Assembly (NCBI RefSeq): GCF_000455345.1
Contig: NZ_HG315690.1
Location: forward strand, 1,563,360 to 1,627,359
From: Halopiger goleimassiliensis
GTDB taxonomy: Archaea; Halobacteriota; Halobacteria; Halobacteriales; Natrialbaceae
Length of the DNA: 64,000 nt
Direction of reading: 5' to 3'
In this document: positions 1-8,964 of the stretch, piece after piece
How the letters are laid out: the number at the start of each line of letters is the position of its first letter
How positions within the stretch are numbered: the first letter of the stretch is position 1
Program-made: the position numbers and the translations under genes
The notes under the pieces: model-generated
Database searches by the model: none
Told to the model about the DNA's origin: nothing
Seen by the model: only the letters and a program-made list of their open reading frames with translations

Positions 1-2101
1 GGGCCGGAACGAAGCTGCCGACCTGCGCGAGCAGGACGATCTGGGCGACCTGTCGCATGTAGGTCGACTTGCCCGACATGTTCGGCCCGGTGATGATCGC
101 CACGCGGCGGTCGTCGCTCAGGTGTGCGTCGTTCGGGACGAACGATTCCTGCGTGCGCTCGACGACGGGGTGGCGACCGCCTTCGATGTCGATCTCGAGG
201 CCGTCACCACCGATTCCGTCGCCGAAGTTGCCGTCGTTGCCGCTGTTCCCGCCGTTTCCGACTGCTTCCTCGTGGGGTACGATCTCCGGCCGACAGTAGT
301 CGTACTGGGCGGCGACGGTCGCGAGCGAGACGAGTGCGTCGAGGCTCGCCACCGCGTCGGCCAGCGCCTGCACGCGCTCGACCTCGTCCGCGACAGCCCG
401 GCGCACCTCGCGGAACAGTTCGTACTCGCGGTCGTCGGCCCGCTGTTCGGCCCCGACGATCTCGTCCTCCCGGGCCTTGAGTTCGGGCGTGACGAATCGC
501 TCGGAATTTTTGAGCGTCTGCCTGCGCTCGTAGTCGTCGGGCACCCGATCGAGGTTCGGATTCGTCACCTCGATGTAGTAGCCGTGGACGGCGTTGTGGC
601 CGACCTTGAGCGAGTCGATGCCGGTCCGATCGCGCTCGCGTTCCTCGAGGTCGTCGATCCACTGCTTGCCGTCTCGAGCGGTCTGCCTGAGGTCGTCGAG
701 GTCCTCGTCGTAGCCCTCGGCGATGATTCCGCCCTCGGTGATCTCGATCGGCGGGTCCGCGACGACGGCGTCGTCGATCAACTCGCGAACGTCGGCCAGC
801 GGGTCCAGCGCTTCGTGGAGTTCCCGCAGGCGGTCACAGTCGGCGTCGGCCAGTTCGGCCCGCAGGTCGGGGACGACCGCGAGGGTGTCCCGCAGCGAGC
901 GCAGGTCGCGGGCGTTTGCCCGTTCCCGCGAGATCCGACCGATGAGTCGCTCGAGGTCGTAGACGTCCCGGAGCAGATCGTGGAGCCGCTCCCGGCGTTG
1001 CACCGAGCCGGTCAGTTCCTCGACGGCGTCCAGCCGCGCCTCGATCCGGGACGGCTCGAGCAGCGGGCGGCGGATCCAGTCGCGCAGTCGACGGCCGCCC
1101 AGCGCGCTGGCGGTTTCGTCGAGGACGCCGACGAGGGTCGCGTCCTCGCGGCCGTGGACGGCCCGCGGTTCGAACAGTTCGAGGCTGCGCAGGGCCACGG
1201 CGTCGAGCAGCAGGTACTCACGGGGGTCGTAGCGGGTCAGCTGGGTGATGTACTCGAGCCGCGTGCGATCCGACTCGAGATCCACAGCGTCGTCGGCGTC
1301 GGTCCGGACGGCCCCGCGTTCGCCCTCGTGTTCGCCGCCGCGGACGTACTCCGCGTAGGACAGCACCGCGCCACAGGCCCGGATCTCGGCGTCGCTCGCC
1401 AGCAGGGCGTCAGGGTTCCGGAAGTACGCCGCCAACTTCTCGCGGGCGTGGTCGTCCGCGAAGGCCCGCTCCTCGAACGGCGTCACCATGCAGTCCTCGG
1501 GGAAGACATCGGCCGGCGCGTCGGGACCGAGGACGGCTTCGGCCGGATCGAAGCGGCTGATCTCGTCCGCGATGGCCTCGCTCGAGCCGGAACTGGTCGC
1601 GAGGAAGTCGCCCGTCGAGACGTCCAGCAGGGCGAGGCCGAGCGTCGCGTCCCGGCCGTCGCCGCTTCGGGCCACCGCGGCGACGAAGTTGTTGTCGTCG
1701 CTGGAGAGCAACTCGTCCTCGGTGAGCGTCCCCGGCGTGATGACACGCGTCACGGCGCGCTGGACGACGCCGGAGGTCTCGCCGGGCTCTTCGACCTGAT
1801 CGGCGATGGCGACCCGATAGCCGGCCTCGAGCAGTTCCTCGATGTACGACTCGGCGTTGTCGATCGGAATCCCCGACATGGGGTACTCGCCGGTCGAATC
1901 CTCGCGGCTGGTGAGCGTGATCTCGAGCAGCCGCGCGGTGCGCTCGGCGGCCTCGCAGAAGGTCTCGTAGAAGTCCCCGACCTGGAAGAGGACGAGCGCG
2001 TCGTCGTAGCGCGCACAGAGGTCGTGGTACTGACGCATCATCGGCGTCAGCTCGTCGCGTTTCTCGGCCATCTCCTCGGGAGGGCCAAGCGCCGGGTCCA
2101 T
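1..2101 (-). CDS. mutS: DNA mismatch repair ATPase MutS (3' end missing at the window edge)
   Basis: Leftward gene cut off by the left edge, so the end of the ATPase domain and the C-terminus are not visible. The start at 2101 gives [18 protein letters not shown], followed by the MutS domain I signature GDFYETF, whose Phe-X-Glu is the mismatch-contacting motif of the bacterial-type MutS1 family. The connector, core and clamp regions follow, and the Walker A motif GPNMSGKST lies at about 65-91. MutS binds mismatches and small loops and recruits MutL. Haloarchaea are known to carry MutS1 homologues, often several. The ggt gene lies 51 bp upstream in the same direction; the two need not be functionally linked. 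The family call is firm. Which MutS1 paralogue this is cannot be told. Confidence 0.95.
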   Translation of the reverse strand, partial: MDPALGPPEEMAEKRDELTPMMRQYHDLCARYDDALVLFQVGDFYETFCEAAERTARLLEITLTSREDSTGEYPMSGIPIDNAESYIEELLEAGYRVAIADQVEEPGETSGVVQRAVTRVITPGTLTEDELLSSDDNNFVAAVARSGDGRDATLGLALLDVSTGDFLATSSGSSEAIADEISRFDPAEAVLGPDAPADVFPEDCMVTPFEERAFADDHAREKLAAYFRNPDALLASDAEIRACGAVLSYAEYVRGGEHEGERGAVRTDADDAVDLESDRTRLEYITQLTRYDPREYLLLDAVALRSLELFEPRAVHGREDATLVGVLDETASALGGRRLRDWIRRPLLEPSRIEARLDAVEELTGSVQRRERLHDLLRDVYDLERLIGRISRERANARDLRSLRDTLAVVPDLRAELADADCDRLRELHEALDPLADVRELIDDAVVADPPIEITEGGIIAEGYDEDLDDLRQTARDGKQWIDDLEERERDRTGIDSLKVGHNAVHGYYIEVTNPNLDRVPDDYERRQTLKNSERFVTPELKAREDEIVGAEQRADDREYELFREVRRAVADEVERVQALADAVASLDALVSLATVAAQYDYCRPEIVPHEEAVGNGGNSGNDGNFGDGIGGDGLEIDIEGGRHPVVERTQESFVPNDAHLSDDRRVAIITGPNMSGKSTYMRQVAQIVLLAQVGSFVPA

Positions 2102-2152
2102 ACTCGAACCCCGAAGCCGGATGCGGAAATACCTTGCTGGATCGACGCCGGC

Positions 2153-3910
2153 TCAGTCGTCGAGAAGTTGCGAGACGATGCCTTCGGCGGTCTCGATCCT
2201 GGATTCGGAACCCACGTCGAGCGACCCGTCCTCGTCGACGACGATGGCGTTCGCCGTGCCGAAGGATCTCCCGAGATCGACGTCGTGTCCCCGTTCCTCG
2301 AGGTCCGCGACGACCTCGTCCGGGAACTCGCGTTCCATCTCGAGCGCGTTCTCGACCTCGTAGGGGTACTGCGTCGATGGGAACGCGGTCGTCTCGAACC
2401 GAGGACTGTCGATCGCCGCCTGGGCGTCGAGGCCGAACGCGACGACGTTGACGAACTGCTGGGTCTGGCCCTGCGGCTGGGTGTCAACGCCGGTGTTGCC
2501 ACCCAGCACGTACGGCTCGCCCTCACGGGTCGCCATGTAGGGATTGGAGGTGTGCCGGACCTTGGATCCGGGCGTCAGCCGGTTCGGATCGTCCTCCTCG
2601 AGGGCGACCATCCGCATCCGGTTGTTGATATGGATGCCCGTGTCGCCGACGACCTGGAACTGTGCCCCGAGGCTGGTGGTCACCGCGGCCGCGTTGCCCG
2701 CGGCGTCGACGACGTGGAAGGTCGTCGTGTGAGCGGCGCTTTCGCCCTCGAGCCCGCTGTCGATCGGCCACGCCATCGCCTCGTCGGTCTCGATCCGATC
2801 GCGCTGGGCGGCGGCGTACTCGTCGTCCAGGAGGTCGTCGACGGGGACGTCGACCCGGTCCGGATCGCCGACGTGGTAGTGCCGATCGGCGAACGCGAGT
2901 TTGAGCGCCTCGGCCTGGAGGTGGATCGCGTCGGGGTCGTCCGGATCGTACTGCTCGAGGTCGAACCCCTTCAGGACGTTCAACGCCAGCAGTTGCGTGA
3001 TCCCCTGACTGTTCGGCGGGTTCTGGTAGACGCGGACGTCCTCGTTCCAGTCGATCGCGATCGGGTCGACGATCTCGGCCTCGAACTCGTGAAAATCCTC
3101 GAGCGTCAGGTAGCCGTCGCGCTCGTCGGAGAAGTCGACGATCGCCTCGGCGATCGGTCCCCGGTAGAAGTGATCCCTGGCGGCTTGGATCGCTTCCTCG
3201 CGGCCCTCCTCGCTGCGCTCCTCGTACGCGTCCGCGAGCGCCTCGAAGGTGTCGGCCATGTCGTGCTGATACACCGTGTCGCCCTCCTCGAGGAGGTCTC
3301 CGTCGGGCGCGTAGATCGCCTGCGCGTCGGGCCGAACCTCTAGCTCCTCGGACTCGGTCTCGAGCCAGGACGCCATCCCCGGACTCGCCGGATACCCCTC
3401 GCGAGCGAGCGTGATCGCCGGTTCGAGCACCGTCTCGAGGTCCAGTTCGCCGTACTCGCGGAGCCACAGCATCCAGCCGTCCCAGGCACCGGGGACGATC
3501 GACTGGTGCATGCCGGCCTCGTCCGCACGCGCCTCGTAATCCTCGACCGACGCCTCGGAGCCGATCGGGCCAACTCCGTCGAGGCTCGTCACCTCGCCCG
3601 AGTCGGCGTCGTAGTACAGCGCCCAGGTGCCGCCGCCCAACGCCGACGAGAACCAGGGTTCGACCACCGACAGGGCACAGGCCACGGCGACCGCGGCGTC
3701 GGCGGCCGATCCGCCCGCTTCGAGGATTTCCAGCCCCGCGTCGGTCGCGAGGGAGTGCTGGGAGACGACCGCGACCTCGTTCGATCGTTCGTCGGAACTC
3801 TCCGCTCGCTCAGTATCCGCCTGTGAGACACCCGTGGCGTCGACACCGTTCGCGATCCCGATTCCGCCGCTCGCCAGGAGAAACGCCCGGCGCTCGAGAG
3901 TCGAGACCAT
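2153..3910 (-). CDS. ggt: Secreted gamma-glutamyltransferase-family protein (585 aa)
   Basis: An N-terminal nucleophile hydrolase that cleaves or transfers gamma-glutamyl groups. The start at 3910 was chosen because it opens directly on a Tat-type signal (LERRAFLLASGG); the upstream in-frame extension is arginine/serine-rich and looks non-coding. The conserved AGGSAADAAVAVA segment lies at residues 65-77. The self-cleavage site and nucleophile are expected in AHTTTFHVVD (T395), matching the NTTHYSVVD region of E. coli GGT with His in place of Asn. Length is normal for a full proenzyme (large plus small subunit). The small-subunit glycine motif (VLGGNTG) differs from the usual GSPGG, so substrate preference may differ. 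Probably exported folded and active outside the membrane. Confidence 0.86.
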   Translation of the reverse strand: MVSTLERRAFLLASGGIGIANGVDATGVSQADTERAESSDERSNEVAVVSQHSLATDAGLEILEAGGSAADAAVAVACALSVVEPWFSSALGGGTWALYYDADSGEVTSLDGVGPIGSEASVEDYEARADEAGMHQSIVPGAWDGWMLWLREYGELDLETVLEPAITLAREGYPASPGMASWLETESEELEVRPDAQAIYAPDGDLLEEGDTVYQHDMADTFEALADAYEERSEEGREEAIQAARDHFYRGPIAEAIVDFSDERDGYLTLEDFHEFEAEIVDPIAIDWNEDVRVYQNPPNSQGITQLLALNVLKGFDLEQYDPDDPDAIHLQAEALKLAFADRHYHVGDPDRVDVPVDDLLDDEYAAAQRDRIETDEAMAWPIDSGLEGESAAHTTTFHVVDAAGNAAAVTTSLGAQFQVVGDTGIHINNRMRMVALEEDDPNRLTPGSKVRHTSNPYMATREGEPYVLGGNTGVDTQPQGQTQQFVNVVAFGLDAQAAIDSPRFETTAFPSTQYPYEVENALEMEREFPDEVVADLEERGHDVDLGRSFGTANAIVVDEDGSLDVGSESRIETAEGIVSQLLDD

Positions 3911-4080
3911 TGGGGACCCCACGGAGGAGTCGGGTAAAGTGGTTGGCCGTGGTCGTGACGGCCCGCTACTCGACGGGGTTGCGGTGCGACTCGCTGTCGA
4001 TAACCGGCGTCCGGAGAACCGAGCGAGGGACGGAGCGCTCGGGGGGAGGAGGAGCGACGTCCGGTCTCGAGGGCGGGGTC

Positions 4081-4180
4081 GACCCTCGAGGGACGGGATC
4101 AAACATCGATCGAGGTGGTCAACCCTCGAGGGACGGGATCAAACATCGATCGAGGTGGTCAACCCTCGAGCGACGGAGTC
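4081..4180. repeat. 40-bp tandem direct repeat, 2.5 copies
   Basis: Units at 4081-4120 and 4121-4160 are identical except for the first base. A third half-unit (4161-4180) has two further changes and then decays into related sequence (GACGGGGTCAGA-like) up to about 4205. The array occupies most of the 316-bp gap between ggt (start 3910) and the gvpO stop (4227). No protein-coding gene is supported in the gap. Units are directly adjacent, so this is a simple tandem duplication and not a CRISPR array. Confidence 0.9.
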
Positions 4181-4226
4181 AGACCTGATCGACGGGGTCA
4201 GAACCCCGCAGACCGGACCGAGGGCG

Positions 4227-4775
4227 TCACTCGAACTGCGTGGTGTCGCCGCGTCGGTACCGATCGAGGCGGCGGTAGCCGTGGACGGTAGCACCCTCGT
4301 CGAGTTCGATCTCGTAGCGGCCGATGACGTCCTGGGTGTCGGGGACCGAGCGCCGCTCGACCACCTCGACGATGGCTCGCCAGCCCTCCTCCGTCGGCGT
4401 AATTTCGCTGACGGCGTCGAACTCCCGTCCGATGAGTTCACCGGCCGTCGACTCGACGGTTCGCCGGACCGCGAGGACGCCCTCGATCTCCTCGTGATCG
4501 GTCTCGACGTCGGCGTCGACGTCCTCGGGGTCGGTCCGCTCTTCGGCCGTCATATCGGGACCGAGCTGTCGGCTGCGGCTCTCGCCCTCGGATTGTTCTT
4601 GCTCGCTCGCTTCCTGTTCCTCCTCTGTCGCTGTCTGACTGTCGCTCACGGTTGGATCACTCTCGTCGTGTTGGTAGCAAAACCCGTCGTCGGAGGCTGG
4701 CCGCGAGCAGCGCTCGCCGGACTCGGTGAGCGCGATGCAGCGGTCGGTGGAGTCGTTCGCGTCTGCTTCGGCCAT
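4227..4775 (-). CDS. gvpO: Gas vesicle protein GvpO with N-terminal Cys/His motif (182 aa)
   Basis: The C-terminal half carries the GvpO signature: GWRAIVEVVERRSVPDTQDV, then a YEIELD strand and a GYRRLDRYRRG ending. GvpO is needed for gas vesicle formation in haloarchaea; its biochemical role is poorly defined. The N-terminus is unusual. Residues 13-36 form C-x9-C-x9-C-x2-H (C13, C23, C33, H36), resembling a small zinc-binding motif, followed by an acidic low-complexity linker (about 37-75). As I remember it, the classic Halobacterium GvpO lacks this motif. The gene is last in the leftward gvpA-gvpN-gvpO set, 46 bp behind gvpN. Confidence 0.92.
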   Translation of the reverse strand: MAEADANDSTDRCIALTESGERCSRPASDDGFCYQHDESDPTVSDSQTATEEEQEASEQEQSEGESRSRQLGPDMTAEERTDPEDVDADVETDHEEIEGVLAVRRTVESTAGELIGREFDAVSEITPTEEGWRAIVEVVERRSVPDTQDVIGRYEIELDEGATVHGYRRLDRYRRGDTTQFE

Positions 4776-4821
4776 TGCCCTGGGTTCGGTTTGTCGGTTC
4801 CTCGAGCGCGGCGTCCGCGGG

Positions 4822-5844
4822 TCAGCAGACGCCGGCGATCGACGATCGAAGCGCCTCGACGTCCGCGGCGTCCTCCCCCGCGACTTTCGGCGCGAGTACG
4901 TCCGTGAAGACCTCCACGAGCAGGTCGTCGTCGACCCCCTCGTCTCCCTGACCGTCGAAGACGGCCAGGCCCTTCGCGGCCGTGATGGCCGCCCGGGTCC
5001 CGACGACGACGTCGAGTTCGTCGCGCAACGCCCGCGTCGTGTCGACGATCGTGTCGACGGCTTCGTCGGAGAGGTCGACGTGCGCCCGAACGATCTCGCG
5101 TTCGGTTTCGGCGTCGTAGTAGTCGAGGCGGACGCCGACGAACCGGTCGAGCAGGGCGTCCTGCTGGTCGTGGACGCCCGCGTACTCGACGTCGTTGGAG
5201 GTGACGATCGCCCGGAACTCGGGGTGGACCTCGATGGTGCGATCCTCGCCGCGTTTGCCCGGTCGCTCGAGGACGCCCTCCTCGAAGACCGAGAGCAAGA
5301 CGTTGTGGGCCGCGGGATCGCTGCGCGAGAACTCGTTGTATACCAGCGTCGCGCCCTCCCGGACCGCGACCGAGAGGGGGTTGTCCACCCAGCGTTCGCG
5401 GACGATTTCGGTCTTCTTGCTGACGCCGCCGACGAACTGGTCGTTCTCCTTGTAGCGTTCGCCGCCCGCGTGGTCGCCGACCAGCGCCGCGGTGTCGACG
5501 GCGTCGTCGCCGTTGAGCCAGACGACCGGCCGGCCGCGTTCGGCCGCGGCCGAGAGCGCGAGCGCGGTCTTGCCGCTGCCGGTGGGGCCGATCAGGTGGA
5601 CTGGCTGGTCCGCCTCGAGCCAGCCGGTGATGCGACTCCGGAGCGACGCGACGGCGTCGGTCTCGACGAACGGCTCCGGAACGACCTCCTCGGGATCTTC
5701 GAGGGGGCTGTCCCCGTTCCGTTCGCGAGCCTGCGACGCCTTGCGGGCGAGTTCCTTCTTCGCTTTCCGACCCTCCTTCCGCTTGCGGCCGCTGCGGATC
5801 TTCCGACCGCGCACCTTGCGCTCGCGAGAGGTGTCGTCTGCCAT
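4822..5844 (-). CDS. gvpN: Gas vesicle AAA+ ATPase GvpN (340 aa)
   Basis: MoxR-type AAA+ ATPase required for growth of full-size gas vesicles. A basic N-terminal tail of about 45 residues (many Arg/Lys) precedes the ATPase core. The Walker A motif is GPTGSGKTAL, the Walker B-like strand is ATLVYNEFSRSD, sensor 1 is AIVTSND, and an arginine-finger region contains LLDRFVGVRLDY. The length fits the halophile-type family. It follows gvpA by only 6 bp and precedes gvpO, so the three are probably one transcript. In Halobacterium and Haloferax gvpC sits between gvpA and gvpN; here there is no room for it. Confidence 0.95.
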   Translation of the reverse strand: MADDTSRERKVRGRKIRSGRKRKEGRKAKKELARKASQARERNGDSPLEDPEEVVPEPFVETDAVASLRSRITGWLEADQPVHLIGPTGSGKTALALSAAAERGRPVVWLNGDDAVDTAALVGDHAGGERYKENDQFVGGVSKKTEIVRERWVDNPLSVAVREGATLVYNEFSRSDPAAHNVLLSVFEEGVLERPGKRGEDRTIEVHPEFRAIVTSNDVEYAGVHDQQDALLDRFVGVRLDYYDAETEREIVRAHVDLSDEAVDTIVDTTRALRDELDVVVGTRAAITAAKGLAVFDGQGDEGVDDDLLVEVFTDVLAPKVAGEDAADVEALRSSIAGVC

Positions 5845-5850
5845 GCGGGG

Positions 5851-6135
5851 TTACTCCGCGGACTGGGGCGACGATTCCGGCCGCGGCTCGACCTCGAGCT
5901 CTTCGAGTTCCTCGAGATCGCCCTCCGCGGTGGCTTGCTCGATTTTTGCGATCTCCTCCGCGTAGTGCAGGAAGGTGTCGACCGAGGCCACGACGACGCG
6001 GGCCTCGATCGTCAGCAGTTCGATCCCGACGACCGAGACGCGCGCCCAGACGTCGATGACCACACCCTTGTCGAGGATGCGGTCCAGTACCTCCGCGAGA
6101 CTCGAGGAGTCGGGGCGTCGTTGTGGTTGTGCCAT
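5851..6135 (-). CDS. gvpA: Major gas vesicle structural protein GvpA (94 aa)
   Basis: The small hydrophobic protein that polymerises into the ribs of the gas vesicle shell. The start at 6135 gives [20 protein letters not shown], then [19 protein letters not shown] and the conserved [19 protein letters not shown] block, nearly identical to haloarchaeal GvpA. The C-terminal tail (about residues 68-94) is Glu/Pro-rich and longer than the usual 76-79-residue protein. The open frame continues upstream, but that part has no GvpA character. No Shine-Dalgarno sequence or clear TATA box is visible immediately upstream. First gene of the leftward gvpA-N-O set. Confidence 0.97.
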   Translation of the reverse strand: MAQPQRRPDSSSLAEVLDRILDKGVVIDVWARVSVVGIELLTIEARVVVASVDTFLHYAEEIAKIEQATAEGDLEELEELEVEPRPESSPQSAE

Positions 6136-6321
6136 AGCCGTCTCGACGTTCACGACTTGCACCCAACACGACTGGCACTGCGTCTGCAAGGCTTCGAGGC
6201 TGCGAAACTCCGTCACGGACCGTCCGGCGGGCCCACCAGCAGGGGCGAACGATGGGTGCACCGAGGAAAACGACGGGACGCCGGACCCAATCGACTTGAC
6301 CCCATCCGTAGAACGCCTCGT

Positions 6322-6894
6322 ATGAGTTCCGTGATCACCCTCCACGGTATCCACCGGATCTGCAAACGATACGGCCCCGGTCGGCTCCCCGGTGCGGATC
6401 GTCGACACCTCGGTGCGGGCTACGCCGCCGCGAGCGCCGCGCTGGCGCTCGCTCTCGCGTTCGCCGCCGGCGTGGTGCTGTTGGACTGGCTGGGATCGCC
6501 GTTCGGCGTGGGGCACGTCTTCTGGGCAGCGAGCGCCGTCGTCGCGATTCCGATCGTCGTTCCGACCGCGTTCGCCGTCTCGACGCTGATCTGGAGCGCG
6601 TTTCCGGTCGACGGGACCGCGATGGGTGCCCTCGCCGGAGGCGTGACGGTCGCGGCGACGTATCTCGGTTCGCTCGCGGTCGTCTTCGCTATCGTGACCG
6701 TCGGACTCGTTTCGGGTTCCGACGGCTCCTCGATCGTGGCAGCAGTGGTCGATGCGGGGCGGTTCACCGCGGCGATCGGTCTCTTTGCTGTGATCCTATC
6801 GGGCTGGCTCGCCGTCCCGGTCGGCTGTCTCGGCGGTGCCGTCTACGAACGTGTACGGGCTGGGGCGAAATCGCCAGCGGAGACGACTTCGTAG
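6322..6894 (+). CDS. Hypothetical membrane protein between gvpA and gvpF (190 aa)
   Basis: I do not recognise the family. After a basic N-terminus ([11 protein letters not shown]) there are about five hydrophobic segments: roughly residues 34-52, 60-90, 95-120, 125-150 and 150-175. They are rich in Ala, Val and Gly with few charges, as in haloarchaeal integral membrane proteins. The start at 6322 was chosen as the ATG before the basic head; the open frame extends further upstream without a better start. The gene is transcribed divergently from gvpA (186 bp between the starts). Its position inside the gas vesicle cluster is suggestive, but no Gvp family resemblance is visible. Confidence 0.65.
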   Translation: MSSVITLHGIHRICKRYGPGRLPGADRRHLGAGYAAASAALALALAFAAGVVLLDWLGSPFGVGHVFWAASAVVAIPIVVPTAFAVSTLIWSAFPVDGTAMGALAGGVTVAATYLGSLAVVFAIVTVGLVSGSDGSSIVAAVVDAGRFTAAIGLFAVILSGWLAVPVGCLGGAVYERVRAGAKSPAETTS

Positions 6895-6968
6895 GTGTCC
6901 TCGATCCGTAAACCGCCCCACGTATGCCGGCACCATCGTTAGCCCGCTGGCCATCGTGGTGACGAGTC

Positions 6969-7364
6969 ATGAGCGACCACGGTTCACTCGAGCGAACGGA
7001 TCCGATGACACAGCGAGCGGCCGGCCTCGCAGGTGGGCTCGGAGCCCTGATTCTCGTCTCGGGGGTTTTCTTCACCGGAAACGGGCTCGTCGTCGTCAAC
7101 AACGTGCTCTCAGGGGCAATCATCGCCGCTGCCGCCGCCTACACGGCGTCGGTTCCCGACGGCGGCAGACTCCCGGGAATCCTCGCGCCGGTCGTCCTCT
7201 TCCTCGGCGGCGTCTGGGTGCTCGCCGCTGCACTCATCGTCTTCGACGTGAGCGGCATCCTCTACTGGGCTTCCCTCGTCCTCGGCGGGCTGGTTGCCCT
7301 CCTGGCGCTGGTCAGCGCGTACGGGAGCGTCCGTCTCTCGAGGCGGTCGGCGACGCGCGCGTAA
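6969..7364 (+). CDS. Hypothetical four-helix membrane protein (131 aa)
   Basis: A short polar N-terminus (MSDHGSLERTDPMTQ) is followed by four hydrophobic helices at about residues 17-36, 42-58, 67-88 and 92-117, and a basic tail (RLSRRSATRA), which suggests a cytoplasmic C-terminus. Size and topology resemble small SPW-repeat-type membrane proteins, but the SPW motif itself is absent. It lies 74 bp behind the previous membrane-protein gene and 150 bp before gvpF in the same direction. Function unknown. Confidence 0.68.
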   Translation: MSDHGSLERTDPMTQRAAGLAGGLGALILVSGVFFTGNGLVVVNNVLSGAIIAAAAAYTASVPDGGRLPGILAPVVLFLGGVWVLAAALIVFDVSGILYWASLVLGGLVALLALVSAYGSVRLSRRSATRA

Positions 7365-7514
7365 TACCCGAAGCGCCCACGGGCTGCGTCTGCAAGCACT
7401 ACGGTGAGGCGTCCACCTGTCGAAGGCCGCCACGAGTTCCTCGAGCGGCCCAAATCAGCCAGCTATGACAACGTTACGTTCGATCCACTACGTCTCCCGG
7501 AGCGTGATTCGCCG

Positions 7515-8138
7515 ATGAGCAACCGGTACGTTTACGGGATCGTCGACGGCGATCCGATCGAGTTCGAGACCGACGCCGTCCGCGACGCCGACTACGTCTA
7601 CACGATCTCCCACCGTCGCCTCGGTGCGGTCGTCTCGGACGTCGACACGACCGATCCCGAAGAAACCGACGAAGACGCCCAGCGCCACGACGACGTCCTC
7701 CGGGAGATCATGAACCGGGACGGTGGCCGAGCCATCGTTCCGATGCAGTTCGGCATGGCCTTCGAGAGCGATCGCGCGCTGAAGAACGTGTTGCGCGGCG
7801 CACGGCCGGCGTTCCGGCGGGCGCTGAACGACGTCGAGGGGCGGATCGAACTCGGCCTCAAGGTCGTCCGCAGCGAGGACGAGGAGGTCGACGCGGAAGC
7901 GATCGAGACCGCGGTCGCCGACGACCTCGAGTCGATCGCCGCCCAGTCGGTCCCCAACGACATGTTCAGCGATCGCCTCGTGCTGAACCGCTCGTACCTG
8001 GTCGACCGCGACGACCGCGAGCGCTTCGACGAGGCCGTCGCCGACCTCGAGGAGCGTTACGAGGAGTTGACCTTCCGGTACACCGGACCGTTCGCCCCGT
8101 ACAGCTTCGTCGACGTCGAGATCGGAGCCCAACGATAA
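7515..8138 (+). CDS. gvpF: Gas vesicle protein GvpF (207 aa)
   Basis: GvpF/GvpL family: N-terminal YVYGIVDGDP and TISHRRLGAVVSDV strands, the central MQFGMAFES segment (the conserved P-x-x-F-G-T-like core) and the C-terminal FRYTGPFAPYSFVDVEI signature. GvpF is an essential accessory protein thought to contact GvpA early in assembly. The start at 7515 (MSNRYVYG) was chosen because homology begins at once; an upstream in-frame extension looks non-coding. It heads the rightward gvpFGHIJKLM operon, with gvpG only 2 bp away. Confidence 0.94.
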   Translation: MSNRYVYGIVDGDPIEFETDAVRDADYVYTISHRRLGAVVSDVDTTDPEETDEDAQRHDDVLREIMNRDGGRAIVPMQFGMAFESDRALKNVLRGARPAFRRALNDVEGRIELGLKVVRSEDEEVDAEAIETAVADDLESIAAQSVPNDMFSDRLVLNRSYLVDRDDRERFDEAVADLEERYEELTFRYTGPFAPYSFVDVEIGAQR

Positions 8139-8140
8139 CC

Positions 8141-8395
8141 ATGTTCATCCTCGACGACCTGCTCTTCCGACCGTTCGTCGACATCGTCGACACGATCCAC
8201 ACGATGGCTCTCCACGAGCTGTACGACGTGGAGGCGATCCAGGACGACCTCAAGGAGAACCAGTTGCTGTACGAGATCGGCGACCGCTCCGAGTCCGAGT
8301 ACCGGCGACGCAAGGAGGAACTCGAGGCCGAACTCGAGATCGCTCGCGACGTCCACGAACGGTTCGCCAGCGGCCGCGTCGAGGTGAAACGATAA
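8141..8395 (+). CDS. gvpG: Gas vesicle protein GvpG (84 aa)
   Basis: Small, highly charged helical protein starting MFILDDLLFRPFVDIVDTIH, the characteristic GvpG N-terminus. A predicted coiled coil (RRRKEELEAELEIARDVHER) follows. Accessory protein for vesicle assembly. Two bp separate it from gvpF, and its stop overlaps the gvpH start (TAATG), indicating translational coupling. Confidence 0.93.
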   Translation: MFILDDLLFRPFVDIVDTIHTMALHELYDVEAIQDDLKENQLLYEIGDRSESEYRRRKEELEAELEIARDVHERFASGRVEVKR

Positions 8396-8964
8396 TGTCT
8401 CCACACGGCCCCGACGATCCGAGAGACGGTGACGGCCCCGCCGACAGGGACGACCGGCCATCCGACGCGGGCGACGATGGTGGAATCGACTGGCTCTCGA
8501 ACCTGCTGTCGGCGCTCGAGGCCCTCGAGGAGGGGGCGTTCTCGGGCCAGCGACGGTCGGGCCGGACGAGCATCGACTACGACGTCTCGGTCGGAATGGG
8601 CGAGGACATCCTCGACGGCTCGCGGTTCGAGGGCAACCCGTTCTCCGAGCACGAACGGTCGCGTCGGGACCGATCGCGGACGACGCGGACCCGGGCGACC
8701 GACAGCGCGACCGATCACCGACTCACGACCAGACGGGAGGACGACGAACTGCTGGTGATCGCCGACGTTCCGGGAGCCGATCCCGACGAGGTCACCGTCG
8801 GGTTCGACGACGCGAGCCTGGTCGTCGGCGTCTCGGGGCGGGAACTCGAGCGCATCGACGTCCCCTGGCCCGAGCGCACGGCCGAGGCGGTGTTCAAAAA
8901 CGGCGTGTTGACCGTCCGGATCGAACGCGACGATCGAGCCGAGGGAGGTGAGGACGATGGCTGA
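8395..8964 (+). CDS. gvpH: Gas vesicle protein GvpH, Hsp20-like (189 aa)
   Basis: An acidic, disordered N-terminal region (about residues 1-100, with RSRRDRSRTTRTRATDS) is followed by a C-terminal Hsp20/alpha-crystallin-like beta domain. Recognisable strands are LLVIADVPGADPDEVTVGF and AVFKNGVLTVRIE, where the GVL stretch is the family landmark. In Haloferax GvpH interacts with GvpI and other accessory proteins and may act as a chaperone. The gene overlaps the gvpG stop by 1 bp and the gvpI start by 8 bp, so the order F-G-H-I is tightly coupled. Confidence 0.9.
   Translation: MSPHGPDDPRDGDGPADRDDRPSDAGDDGGIDWLSNLLSALEALEEGAFSGQRRSGRTSIDYDVSVGMGEDILDGSRFEGNPFSEHERSRRDRSRTTRTRATDSATDHRLTTRREDDELLVIADVPGADPDEVTVGFDDASLVVGVSGRELERIDVPWPERTAEAVFKNGVLTVRIERDDRAEGGEDDG
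8944..8951 (+). promoter_or_regulatory. Strong Shine-Dalgarno before gvpI
   Basis: GGAGGTGA lies inside the 3' end of gvpH, 5 nt before the ATG at 8957. It decides the gvpI start: the in-frame GTG at 8948 is part of this ribosome binding site. Leaderless starts dominate in haloarchaea, so a clear site marks an internal cistron of an operon. Confidence 0.75.

Noticed and set aside
122-3343. A 1073-codon open frame on the plus strand opposite mutS and ggt
   Set aside because: It is a shadow: high GC at third positions keeps the reverse frame open. The minus strand encodes MutS and gamma-glutamyltransferase with all motifs in place.
4081-4180. Possible CRISPR array
   Set aside because: Units are directly joined without spacers, there are only about 2.5 copies, and no cas genes are nearby.
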